Part shown: positions 6,888-15,063 of the stretch, one piece after another
How positions within the stretch are numbered: the first letter of the stretch is position 1
How the letters are laid out: each line of letters opens with the position of its first letter
Assembly: GCA_029262095.1 (NCBI GenBank)
Contig: JAJDAB010000421.1
Span: 1 to 16,910, forward strand
Reading direction: 5' to 3'
Source of the DNA: Candidatus Hydrogenedentota bacterium
Lineage (GTDB): Bacteria > Hydrogenedentota > Hydrogenedentia > Hydrogenedentales > SLHB01
DNA: 16,910 bases
Program-made: the position numbers and the translations under genes
The notes under the pieces: generated by a model
Database searches by the model: none
Told to the model about the DNA's origin: nothing
What the model saw: the letters and a program-made list of their open reading frames with translations, nothing else

Positions 6888-6908
6888 GGAAGATGTTATT
6901 CATCTTCC
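6888..6908 (-). terminator. Hairpin in the 277-base gap after the 617-residue kinase
   Basis: GGAAGATG at 6888-6895 pairs perfectly with CATCTTCC at 6901-6908 around a 5-nt loop, with two more pairs beyond one mismatch. It lies 50 nt after the kinase stop in the direction of transcription. There is no U run on either side, so it may act through Rho, protect the mRNA 3' end, or be incidental. The rest of the gap (6682-6958) should hold the promoter of the sialidase-like gene, but no clear boxes were seen. Confidence 0.25.
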
Positions 6909-6958
6909 GAGCATTGTGCTCTTGAACTCACGTTGGATGAATACCAAATCTGGTGATC

Positions 6959-8812
6959 TTAAATCGCACCATCGAGAACTCTTAGTTTCTTCGGGTTCGC
7001 ACAACTGCGTAAGATCGGAAGTATCACGCAAACCGTTGTCCCCGTTCCGGATTCGGAGTTTAGCGTAATGGCACCATCGTGGGTCCGAACGATTCCCAAA
7101 GCCGTTGAAAGCCCCAGGCCGCGGCCCACAAATTTCGTGCTGAAGAATGGGTCGAACACCCGAGACTCAATGGTTGGATCGATGCCGCAACCGGTATCAA
7201 CTACATCAACGCAAACGCAAGGATCTCCAATTTCGATACTACTACCGTTCGAGTTGACCGCATCGTCTGCTGAGAAGACGCGCTCGGCAGATCTAATTGT
7301 GACCTCACCCCCAGATTGACCCATCGCCTCACGGGAGTTTTCAAGGAGATTGAGAATGAGTTGCGTCAATTGCGACTCATTACCATCGATCGTAGCGATG
7401 TCAGATTGCAAATCAAGATTCAGAGTACACGCAGTCCCGAGCGTGTCTTCCAGAAGGCTCCGAGAACTAAATATTAGTTCGCAAATATTAATCGCGTTGT
7501 GTTTTTGAATAGTATTGCCAGAATACGAACGCATCTGACTCGTTAACGCAATGGCTTGTTCCGCTGCGCGTTCTACGTGAGATAGCGGCTCAAGGAGGCA
7601 TTCATCCTCGGGGAATTGATCCATGGCCAAGCGGTTGAATCCCAATATTCGAGTGAGAAGATTGTTGTACTGATGCGCAATTCCGGCGGCCATATCATTG
7701 AGACTGCGGTCCTTCTGAGCCACAGCCAACTGTTGCGTTACCTCTCGCTTTTGGCGTTCGAGACGTTTCGTCGCGGTAACGTCACAAAGCACCAGGGTTA
7801 CACCAGTTTCGCGTCCGTGGCTATCGCAAATTGGAGACACATGAACTTCGAACTGTAATGACGTGTCCTCATCTCCGACCGTCGAGTACCTGAAGTTCTG
7901 TGTGCTAGCTTCGCCGTTAAGACGCAAATCCGCCGGTATATCATTCCAAACCGAGGAGATGGATTTTCCGACTACCCGATTCTCTTCAATCTTTAACAGA
8001 TCGCGCATGGACTTGTTCAGGTCGACAATCCGGCGTTGAAGATCAAGAACGAGGATCGGATCTCTCATGGATTCGAACACGGCCGCGTGGGCAATTGGTA
8101 ATACCTTGGAACGCCGAACTGTAGAGAACAGGATGATCCCCGCTATACTTGCGACTGCTATCGTAATCGCGCCAACATTTGAGCCATGTAGCCCAAGCCA
8201 ATTAAATTCTTCGGCGAGAAATGCTGTCCAGGGCAAAACGGATGCCAATACGAACACGATCGTTTCCGCGCGATAAAGCCTTCTATTCTTCCGGGAAGAT
8301 CTTGTCAGTGTTACCAGGCTTGCAACATAGATCAGAAACATTCCAGCTAGGATTGGCCAGAATCCCGAGCCATACTCAAACTCTAGGGGACCCCACGGCT
8401 CCACATTGGGCATTTCCAACGATTCGAGAACGACATTGTGATACTGGTTTGTGAGAATTACGCACGTTACAACAAGACCGGCCCCGGCCAGAATCATCGT
8501 GACATGCTTGTTCGGCAAATCATGTATTCCCGTGTACTTTCGCGTCCACAAATACCAGAGACATAGGAATGCGAATTCCGCGAGTAACTGTATCTCTCGA
8601 TAAATGGCCTTTGCGCTGACGGTTAGACTAAGGTATTCGCCTGTCTCGGCTAGAAGAAGGATCACTATGGCGACGCACAAATACGCGCCATTCGTGGACG
8701 AATCAGTCTTACGAGGCCCGAATGCAAGTCGGTATGCGAGTATTGCCGCAACACAAACACCGGCTACATATAGGGCCAGCGTTGGATGATCTCGTAGGCT
8801 AAATTCCATCAT
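6959..8812 (-). CDS. Membrane sensor histidine kinase with polytopic N-terminus and PAS domain
   Basis: Residues 1-232 contain about seven hydrophobic segments and a YTG near the third, as in the HisKA_7TM sensor domain. A PAS domain (about 242-350) follows, then a phospho-acceptor helix with H380 (AAGIAHQYNNLL). The HATPase_c domain has its N-box at LNLLENSREAM (487-497), G1 DTGCGID (539-545), F-box FDPFFSTK and G2 GRGLGLST (563-570). The H-box has Gln-Tyr where this subfamily usually has Asp-Phe after the His. The protein ends after the ATPase and has no receiver. It starts 3 nt after the stop of the 820-residue hybrid kinase, so the two are co-transcribed and probably translationally coupled. 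Its signal and partner regulator are unknown. Confidence 0.9.
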   Translation of the reverse strand: MMEFSLRDHPTLALYVAGVCVAAILAYRLAFGPRKTDSSTNGAYLCVAIVILLLAETGEYLSLTVSAKAIYREIQLLAEFAFLCLWYLWTRKYTGIHDLPNKHVTMILAGAGLVVTCVILTNQYHNVVLESLEMPNVEPWGPLEFEYGSGFWPILAGMFLIYVASLVTLTRSSRKNRRLYRAETIVFVLASVLPWTAFLAEEFNWLGLHGSNVGAITIAVASIAGIILFSTVRRSKVLPIAHAAVFESMRDPILVLDLQRRIVDLNKSMRDLLKIEENRVVGKSISSVWNDIPADLRLNGEASTQNFRYSTVGDEDTSLQFEVHVSPICDSHGRETGVTLVLCDVTATKRLERQKREVTQQLAVAQKDRSLNDMAAGIAHQYNNLLTRILGFNRLAMDQFPEDECLLEPLSHVERAAEQAIALTSQMRSYSGNTIQKHNAINICELIFSSRSLLEDTLGTACTLNLDLQSDIATIDGNESQLTQLILNLLENSREAMGQSGGEVTIRSAERVFSADDAVNSNGSSIEIGDPCVCVDVVDTGCGIDPTIESRVFDPFFSTKFVGRGLGLSTALGIVRTHDGAITLNSESGTGTTVCVILPILRSCANPKKLRVLDGAI

Positions 8813-8815
8813 GGT

Positions 8816-11278
8816 CTATATACCAACCGTCGCGCTGGATGCGGAAGGCCCCTCGGATTTTTGGCTGGACGGCTCGAACTGTTGGCTGATTTTCTTCATC
8901 AGCGCGTCCGGAGTAAAGGGCTTGTCAATGTACGCGACTTGGTCAATCTGAAGCCCGCACCGCATCATCGCATCATTGGTGTATCCCGACATGAACATGA
9001 TTTTCAGATCTGGCTTCTTTCTTCTGAGTTTCTCCGCCAGTTCAGGACCACTAACGTCCGGCATTACGACGTCGGTCAATACAAGGTCCACTTCCGTATC
9101 GGATCGTTCGACCAAGGTAAGCGCTTGACTCGCGTTTTCTGCCTGATAGACTAGATGTCCCTGATGTTCAAGAATGCGAGAAGTGAGAATTCGGACTTCG
9201 TCGTCGTCCTCCACAACAATGATCGATAGTTGGCAATTTTCGGATTTGGTGGCGGGAGAATCTTTAACGAAATCCGTATCCTCGGGTTCGCCGTACGGGA
9301 ATTGGACTCTAAAGGTCGTACCTTCACCAGGCGTACTATTGACCGTAATGTGACCATCCAAACGCTGAACGACGTCGAAAACTGTACTCAAGCCAAGACC
9401 CGTCCCGTGTCCGACTTCTTTCGTTGTGAAGAATGGATCGAAAACTTTCGAAACGGTTTCTTCATCCATTCCGCAACCCGTGTCCGAGACTTCTAAAACG
9501 ACCTGGCGCTCCAGGGCTCCCGACATCTCCGCCTGAGTGGATTCCTGAGTGCTTTCCACGAACGTTCGGATACTCAGGGCGCCACCTGCTGGCATGGCAT
9601 CGCGGGCGTTGACCACAAGATTCATGATAACCTGCTCAATGCCGCCTCGGTCGCCACGAATCACGCACGGCTCTTCCGTACTCGTCGCCGTAAACGCGAT
9701 GTTTTCCTCCATGAGCCGAATCAGCATCTTCTGTAAGTCGTCAGTGGCATCGCGTATATCAAACAGTTCCGACTTCATCTCTTCTTCGCGGCTAAACGCC
9801 AGTAGTTGCCGTGTCAATCCTGCCGCTTTGAGACCCGCGTGCTTGATCTCCGATACTTCTTCCTGTATTTGCTCAGGAGTCTGTCCACCATATTCTAGGA
9901 GTTCGCTTCGTACGAGAATGCTCGTTAACATGTTGTTGAAATCGTGGGCAACGCCCCCGGCAAGTCGCCCGAGCGTATCCATCTTCTGAGACTGGCGAAG
10001 TTGATTCTCGAGTTCGACTCTCTTCGTGATGTTGCGAGCGTTGACGACGATTCCATTGATCGTTTCGTCATCAAAGAGGTTCCGTCCGCTGGCTTCAACG
10101 GTAGCCCAATCTCCATCTGCCTGCTTGAATCGGAACGTCTGCATTTCCGCGAGTCCTGGATTCTGGACTACATCTTGAAACGCGGCGAATATCCTCTCCG
10201 AGTCTTCAGGATGGACATACTCAAACATGGATTTTCCAACTAAGTCACTCTTCGTGTTGTAACCAGGCAGCGCGCCGTCTGGCGCAGACAGATAGTCTAG
10301 ATTTCCATCCGCCCCGATCACAGCAATCACGTCAGTGGTATTTTTGACCAGTTTTCGAAACCATTCTTCCCGTTTCTCAAGGGATTGTTCCGCTTCCTTC
10401 CGATTGGTAATGTCAAACGTAGTGCCAATGATCGCCCGTTCGCCTTCGAACTCGATCGGGGCCACGGTCGTTTCGCCCCAACGAATGCTTCCATTTTTCG
10501 TCAAGAAGCGAATTTCAAACGAATACGGTTTCTGTAGGTTTGCCTGCCAAGTCAGGCCCAGTTGCTTGATCTGGTCACGCTCATCGGGCACAAACATCTC
10601 CCAGAAATGCATGGTGTAGAGATCCCGCCATGAGAATTCTGACATGGATTCGGCCGCTGTATTTGCATACACACACCGTTTCCCTTGTAAAATGAAGATG
10701 GCTGCAGCGGTGGAATCAGCCAGACTTTGAAATTTGTTTTCGCTCTGTTTCATTGCGTCGAACACAGCCGCACGTTCGTCCCGCTCCTGCTGTAGCGCAT
10801 CCTTCTCAATTTCCAGTGCACTCAACATGGATTGCACGCGCTGAATAACCAGGTATGCGGTCACGATGAGCAGAATTACCGTCGCAAACCCTGCACTTCG
10901 AACAGCAGCTGGCCAAACCGCACCCAACCAGGGTTGTGACGCTAGTAGAAAATCATGCTGATGAGCAAAATCGGCAAGTCGATTTAGAAACGCCAACGTT
11001 GCGCAGCAGATCAGAGCAATCTGTATGCCGCGAGCCATCCTTGACCTTCTCGACATCGTAACGGTTGCAAATAGAACGATAGCGTACAGCGCAACGATCA
11101 TCGCCAGATGTCCTGACGCGCGATTACCTATTCCCGACAATTCACCCTGCCGATAGTAAACTAGAGCGCCGATGGACACGCCAAGCCACGTGAGAAACAG
11201 CACCGCCCCCGCAACAATCGCTCTCTTGTTTGACCATGGCGCAGAGGAATGGCCCCCAGCGTATGAATGAGTGTTCAT
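8816..11278 (-). CDS. Membrane hybrid histidine kinase (4TM-PAS-PAS-HisKA-HATPase-receiver)
   Basis: The 820 residues show four membrane segments (about 21-43, 57-75, 86-100, 128-147) and a short coiled coil (150-180). PAS domains follow at about 183-295 and 303-420. The phospho-acceptor helix has H445 (GGVAHDFNNML). The HATPase_c domain has N-box MNLVVNARDAM, DTGCGMD (599-605), FDPFFTTK and GHGTGLGLST. The C-terminal receiver (685-800) is intact, with E690/D691, acceptor D736 (TDVVMP) and K786 (DKPF). Strong GGAGG lies 5 nt before the ATG at 11278. A TATAAT at 11311-11316 (minus strand) is a plausible -10 box with a poor -35. It resembles the broken kinase just upstream closely enough to suggest a local duplication. 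No output regulator is encoded nearby, so an HPt-containing relay elsewhere is likely. Confidence 0.93.
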   Translation of the reverse strand: MNTHSYAGGHSSAPWSNKRAIVAGAVLFLTWLGVSIGALVYYRQGELSGIGNRASGHLAMIVALYAIVLFATVTMSRRSRMARGIQIALICCATLAFLNRLADFAHQHDFLLASQPWLGAVWPAAVRSAGFATVILLIVTAYLVIQRVQSMLSALEIEKDALQQERDERAAVFDAMKQSENKFQSLADSTAAAIFILQGKRCVYANTAAESMSEFSWRDLYTMHFWEMFVPDERDQIKQLGLTWQANLQKPYSFEIRFLTKNGSIRWGETTVAPIEFEGERAIIGTTFDITNRKEAEQSLEKREEWFRKLVKNTTDVIAVIGADGNLDYLSAPDGALPGYNTKSDLVGKSMFEYVHPEDSERIFAAFQDVVQNPGLAEMQTFRFKQADGDWATVEASGRNLFDDETINGIVVNARNITKRVELENQLRQSQKMDTLGRLAGGVAHDFNNMLTSILVRSELLEYGGQTPEQIQEEVSEIKHAGLKAAGLTRQLLAFSREEEMKSELFDIRDATDDLQKMLIRLMEENIAFTATSTEEPCVIRGDRGGIEQVIMNLVVNARDAMPAGGALSIRTFVESTQESTQAEMSGALERQVVLEVSDTGCGMDEETVSKVFDPFFTTKEVGHGTGLGLSTVFDVVQRLDGHITVNSTPGEGTTFRVQFPYGEPEDTDFVKDSPATKSENCQLSIIVVEDDDEVRILTSRILEHQGHLVYQAENASQALTLVERSDTEVDLVLTDVVMPDVSGPELAEKLRRKKPDLKIMFMSGYTNDAMMRCGLQIDQVAYIDKPFTPDALMKKISQQFEPSSQKSEGPSASSATVGI

Positions 11279-11378
11279 ATTCCCCTCCCCCTAACTCCGC
11301 ATATCAGTCAATTATACATGACTTTATCGATAATGCTATTCGCTATTTAAGCACATTATGTTTACCGAATACTCTATC

Positions 11379-11420
11379 TTATATAGAGCCCCGCCCCACG
11401 AGCCTCATAACTCTATATAA
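11379..11420. repeat. 10-bp perfect inverted repeat in the kinase intergenic region
   Basis: TTATATAGAG (11379-11388) and CTCTATATAA (11411-11420) are exact inverted copies separated by 22 bases, mostly GC-rich at the left. A third half-site CTCTAT lies at 11372-11377. It sits 100-140 bp upstream of the 820-residue kinase start, so it may be an operator for a dimeric regulator or a terminator for the broken gene upstream. The rest of the 217-base AT-rich gap holds only the candidate -10 box. Confidence 0.4.
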
Positions 11421-11495
11421 AATAATGGCTTACAAGGCACCACATCAACCAACCTCTGGCATCGCAATTAATCTATTACTTCTCGCCCGCCTTGA

Positions 11496-11963
11496 TTACA
11501 TCGCCGCCTTCTGGCTCAGTGAGGAAATCGTGTTGGGCGGTTCCGCAAAATCGAAAGCCAGTTTGTTCGCTGCCGAGATTAGCGCGGCAGGATTGAATGG
11601 TTTGTCGAGGTATGAAATTTCGGATACCTCAAGACCGTACTGCTCGAGCTTGTCGTTTGTATAGCGGGACATATAGAGCACCTTTAGTTCAGGTCGAATC
11701 TTGATCAGGCGATTCGCAAGCTCGGGCCCGCTTATTTTCGGCATGACAACATCGGTTATCAGTACGTTGATGTGCTTCTTGTTCCGATGGAAAATGTCGA
11801 ACGCCTCGTCGGCGCAACTCGCGGAATGCACACCGAATCCACCACGTTCAAGGATCCGAGCAGTAAGAATTCGAATGTCGGCGTCGTTTTCGACGAGCAA
11901 TATCGTCTTCAGCGCAGTATTGTCGGGTGAAGTTGACGACGTCTCTGTTTCGAAAAGACTCTC
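11496..11963 (-). pseudogene. Receiver-domain fragment of a broken hybrid kinase (after an in-frame TAG)
   Basis: Directly after the TAG at 11964-11966 the same frame continues ESLFETETSS... into a full receiver domain. It has TDVVMP with the acceptor Asp, DKPF with the conserved Lys, and a 22-residue tail. The only initiation codon near the domain start is a TTG (11898-11900) without a Shine-Dalgarno, so separate translation is doubtful. The acidic pocket reads VEND where the intact paralogue has VEDD, and MSRYT replaces MSGYT, both consistent with relaxed selection. It is best read as the C-terminus of the kinase fragment upstream. A still-expressed stand-alone receiver or stop readthrough cannot be excluded. 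Confidence 0.7.
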
Positions 11964-12899
11964 CTAGTCAATAGGCAAGTCGATTACGAAAGTCGTCCCT
12001 TCACCAACCGTACTGTTCGCCCTTATTTCATCCCGGCATTGCTGAACCGCGCCGTAAAAGGTGGAAAGGCCCAATCCAGTGCCCTTGCCCAACGGTTTAG
12101 TCGTGAAGAACGGCTCAAACAACCGCTCAAGCGTCAAACTATCCATACCGCAGCCCGTATCAGAGACCTCCAGACGAACATAACCATGCGACACGGATGG
12201 CTTAGCGCCCGGTTCTCCCAAATCTTTGGTGACGTTAGACGAGCGAATGGTCAATCTGCCACCCCGTTCCATCGCGTCGCATGCGTTTACAGTGGGATTG
12301 AGAAGGATCTGTTCGAGCTGGCTCTTATTCGCTCGCACGGGACAGCGCCTATCCGACAATTCAACGATAACCGCAATGTCATCGCCGGCCGTTCTCGCCA
12401 GAATCGATTGTGTTTCGGAGATTATCTCGTTGACGTCGATCGTCGCCGTTTCAAGGGAATCCTGTCGGCTAAAGGTCAACAGCTGACGCGTTAGCCCAGC
12501 GGCGCGTTCGCCGGCCTTTTTAATCTCAGCGACTTCGCTTTCCGCTGTCTCGGCGTCCCAATCTCGATTACCGTCCAACAACATCTGGCATCGCAACAAA
12601 ACTCCGGTCAGAATGTCATTGAAGTCGTGTGCGATTCCTCCGGCGAGCTTGCCAAGTGTCTCCATCTTTTGTGATTGCCGCAATTGATTCTCAAGGCCTG
12701 ACTGCTCAGAAATATCCCGCGCAGTCAATACCATTCCTTTTACGATGGGATCATTCAGCATATTCTTGCCGGTCGCTTCGATTGTTCCATACGATCCATC
12801 TCGTCTTCGGAGGCGAAATCGATTTGATTCAGGTTTGTTGCCCGGAGTCTTCAATCGCTCTAGTCCTCGCATCACGAGATCCAGATCTTCCGGATGCGC
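11964..12899 (-). pseudogene. 5'-truncated hybrid histidine kinase fragment (PAS end, HisKA, HATPase)
   Basis: The fragment begins in the middle of a PAS domain (AHPEDLDLV..., matching VHPEDSERI of the 820-residue kinase) immediately after a TGA at 12900-12902. It continues through LENQLRQSQKM, the H-box GGIAHDFNDIL (H83 counting from GTG 12875), N-box LLNPTVNACDAM, DTGCGMD, FEPFFTTK and GKGTGLGLST. It ends at TAG 11964. Membrane segments and the first PAS are missing. Compared with the intact paralogue, the N-box Leu is Pro, Arg is Cys, and the second H-box Asn is Asp, so activity is questionable. The longest start-to-stop frame is 12875-11964 with a GTG start and no convincing Shine-Dalgarno. 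Its 5' boundary coincides with the end of the dehydrogenase fragment. Confidence 0.75.
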
Positions 12900-12913
12900 T
12901 CAGTCGTTCAGTC
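12900..12913. other. Rearrangement junction with a short direct repeat
   Basis: The left side encodes the interior of a kinase PAS domain; the right side encodes the interior of a PQQ dehydrogenase. Both are read leftwards and both are cut here. The junction carries TCAGTC-GT-TCAGTC (12900-12905 and 12908-12913), each copy supplying a TGA to one of the two frames. The repeat could be microhomology from a deletion or a remnant of element excision. Confidence 0.6.
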
Positions 12914-13363
12914 TGTCCAATATTCCACACCGCAATGCTGAAACCCCGAATTCGCCGGACGACCCTGCTTATAGCTCTCCGGGTTATACACCCAATTGAC
13001 CTCACCCGAACCCGGATTCATAGCAACAACCTGCGAATACGATGTGCTGAAATACATAATGCCGTTGACGACAATTGGAGTTTTTTTGAAGGTGCCCGCG
13101 CCACTCGTACCCGTCATCGCATGCACGTCCTTCGCGTTCCACCGCCACACTTCCTTGAGGTTGTTGACGTTACCAGCGTTAATCTGATCAAGCGGACTAT
13201 ACTTCGAGCTCGCGCCATCGTCGGCATAATGGGGCCAATCACCATCCGCCGCAAACAACGAAGACGAGAGCGCGACACATCCAACCAACAGTGTAGTAGC
13301 GATGGCATTCCTGAGCCACTGACATCGAGAGGAAATACTCTCGTCTATAAGCTTGTATCGCAT
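12908..13363 (-). pseudogene. PQQ-dependent dehydrogenase, 5' fragment only
   Basis: The 151-codon fragment starts at ATG 13363 with AAGGAG 5 nt upstream. The open frame extends to 13399, but this start fits the ribosome site and signal peptide better. A signal peptide (hydrophobic core about 20-37, cleavage near SLFA-ADGDW) leads to a periplasmic beta-propeller start with the family's ASSKYSPLDQIN (51-62), VWRWNAKD and a GVEYWTD ending. At that point intact quinoprotein alcohol/glucose dehydrogenases continue for several hundred more residues and end after 600-700. The stop comes from the rearrangement junction. A fragment with only the first blade or so cannot be a working enzyme. It follows the sulfatase by 98 nt and was probably the last gene of that secreted-enzyme operon. 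Confidence 0.8.
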
Positions 13364-13461
13364 GGTTTCTCCTTTATGTGCGTCAAATTTCAGATGCACA
13401 CTGATTTTGTATACGACTTCGTTCGCTTCAATCTACGTCTTGGTGTATCGACACTCATCGA

Positions 13462-15039
13462 TTACGGCAGGGCTGCCTGCCACCCGGCCTTGAGGCGTTG
13501 GGAAAGTTCGGCGACCGTGGCGTCATATTTTTCGTTCAAAGCAAGATTGTTGTATTCGAAGGGATCTTCCTGAATGTCGTACAACTCCCGCATAGTTTCG
13601 CCATCGGTTCCCGGTAGTGGCGTCCATTCGGTATATCGGTACCGTTTCTCTCGAATCGTGTCTCCGTGAAATCCCTCGCGCCTGGATTCTGAGAACGCTG
13701 CCAATTTCCAATTCCGGTCCGGCTCTTCGAGTAGCGGCTTGAAGCTGGTGCCTTCGAGTGCGTGTGCTGGGTTCGGTAGTTTGGCGAGATCGATGAGCGT
13801 TGTATAGAGGTCGACCAGTTCAACGAAACCGGTTGCCACCTTGCCCGCGTTTTGGCCATCGGGCATACGCACGATAAGTGGTACTCGAGTCGATTCTTCG
13901 AACTGAAAAATTTTGCGCCACAAGCCCCCATGCTCGTTGAGTTGGAATCCATGATCGCTGGTGAAAACTACGATAGTGGATTCGTCCAGTTCGAGCCGTT
14001 CTAGGGCATCAAGCAATTCACCGACATACGAATCGACCATGGAAACCATGGCATGGTACGCGGCGATCGCCTGTTTCTTTTGCCGCTCGGCGAGATTCGG
14101 ATCGTCTTCCATAATCCAGAATGCTGGGTCGGGGACATCTTCGAGATCGTCAGGGGGTGTGTTCGGCAGTTGGATCTCGTCGACAGGATGTTGATTGAAA
14201 AACTTGGCCGGGCCTACCCACGGCTGGTGTGGCTTGTGAAAGCCGGCGGCAATGAAGAACGGCTTGTCCCTGTTTTCTGCCAGCAACTGGATAATCCGTG
14301 TTGCAGTCGTCCCATCCGGCGTCTCTTCCGGAGATTCGGTTGTCGCTCGCCATGACAGTGGCAGGTTCCCTCGACGCCCAAGCGGAGCGAGGACTTCGCC
14401 TCGCGACATACCATCTTCCGACCCCTTCGTCCAGGTGTTGTCACGCACCTCCGACAGGTCGGTACCAGGCAGGTATCCTGGAAAATGGTTCTTCTTTCCC
14501 GGCTCTCGCGACTGCGCAAACTCCGATACATCCCAACTGATAGCACCCTCGGACGTGTTGTGCCCGATCTTGCCGACACGAGCAGTGAAATAGCCTTGGT
14601 CGTTGAAATGCTCAGGCAGCATGCGTAGCTCGTCGCCCACCACGGCCCTCGGGTGGGTTCGAGGATCACGAACACCAGTAGAGGCCGGTCGAAGTCCGCT
14701 CAGGAGGGAAGCGCGCGACGGATTGCAAAGTGGGCTTTGGACATAAGCGCGCTCAAAGCGAATGCCCTCGGACGCAAGCCGGTCGATGTTCGGCGTCTTC
14801 GCAGTCGCATAGTTCGGGCGAGCGGCAGAGTCGAGGTACGATCCGATAGCCACATTCAGATCATCGACAATGATGAAGAGAACATTTGGACGATCCTCCG
14901 GTCCTACTGCCCGGTTCGGCGCAGCCGTGGGAGGGACAATCTGATCCTTGTTATCTTTGGCCTGTGCGAAGGCCGCCTGGGGTAAGAACGACGCTATACA
15001 GAAAATGAGAAGTAACGCTCGCAATAATTTTAATTCCAT
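13462..15039 (-). CDS. Secreted sulfatase, iduronate-2-sulfatase-like (S1 family)
   Basis: Type I sulfatases cut sulfate esters using a formylglycine made from Cys. The 525-residue protein has a signal peptide (1-25, ending AFA). The metal-binding pair D59-D60 (IIVDDLN) and the maturation motif C105-N-P-S-R109 follow, with a conserved K157/H160 (GKIGH). FHKPHQPW (267-274), SDHGFQLNEHG (361-371) and the FEESTRVPLIVRMP segment are typical of the iduronate-2-sulfatase (S1_7-like) branch. Length is normal. AAGGAATAGAG gives a good ribosome site 24 nt after the DUF3604 stop. It probably removes sulfate from an algal or animal glycan. A formylglycine-generating or anaerobic sulfatase-maturating enzyme is needed but is not in the window. 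Confidence 0.92.
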   Translation of the reverse strand: MELKLLRALLLIFCIASFLPQAAFAQAKDNKDQIVPPTAAPNRAVGPEDRPNVLFIIVDDLNVAIGSYLDSAARPNYATAKTPNIDRLASEGIRFERAYVQSPLCNPSRASLLSGLRPASTGVRDPRTHPRAVVGDELRMLPEHFNDQGYFTARVGKIGHNTSEGAISWDVSEFAQSREPGKKNHFPGYLPGTDLSEVRDNTWTKGSEDGMSRGEVLAPLGRRGNLPLSWRATTESPEETPDGTTATRIIQLLAENRDKPFFIAAGFHKPHQPWVGPAKFFNQHPVDEIQLPNTPPDDLEDVPDPAFWIMEDDPNLAERQKKQAIAAYHAMVSMVDSYVGELLDALERLELDESTIVVFTSDHGFQLNEHGGLWRKIFQFEESTRVPLIVRMPDGQNAGKVATGFVELVDLYTTLIDLAKLPNPAHALEGTSFKPLLEEPDRNWKLAAFSESRREGFHGDTIREKRYRYTEWTPLPGTDGETMRELYDIQEDPFEYNNLALNEKYDATVAELSQRLKAGWQAALP

Positions 15040-15063
15040 CTCTATTCCTTTTCCTTAATCAGG

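Noticed and set aside
6888..6908. Strong intrinsic terminator after the 617-residue kinase
   Set aside because: The stem is good but there is no U run on either strand, so it is kept only as a low-confidence hairpin.
12039..12494. A 151-codon plus-strand open frame within the kinase fragment
   Set aside because: It is antisense to well-conserved HisKA/HATPase sequence and shows no domain.
12900..12913. Insertion sequence or integrase attachment site at the fusion point
   Set aside because: There is no transposase, no terminal inverted repeat and no tRNA nearby; a 6-bp direct repeat alone does not show an element.
12629..13573. A 314-codon plus-strand open frame
   Set aside because: It lies antisense to the kinase fragment, the dehydrogenase fragment and the sulfatase end, crosses the rearrangement junction, and has no recognisable domain, so it is a shadow frame.
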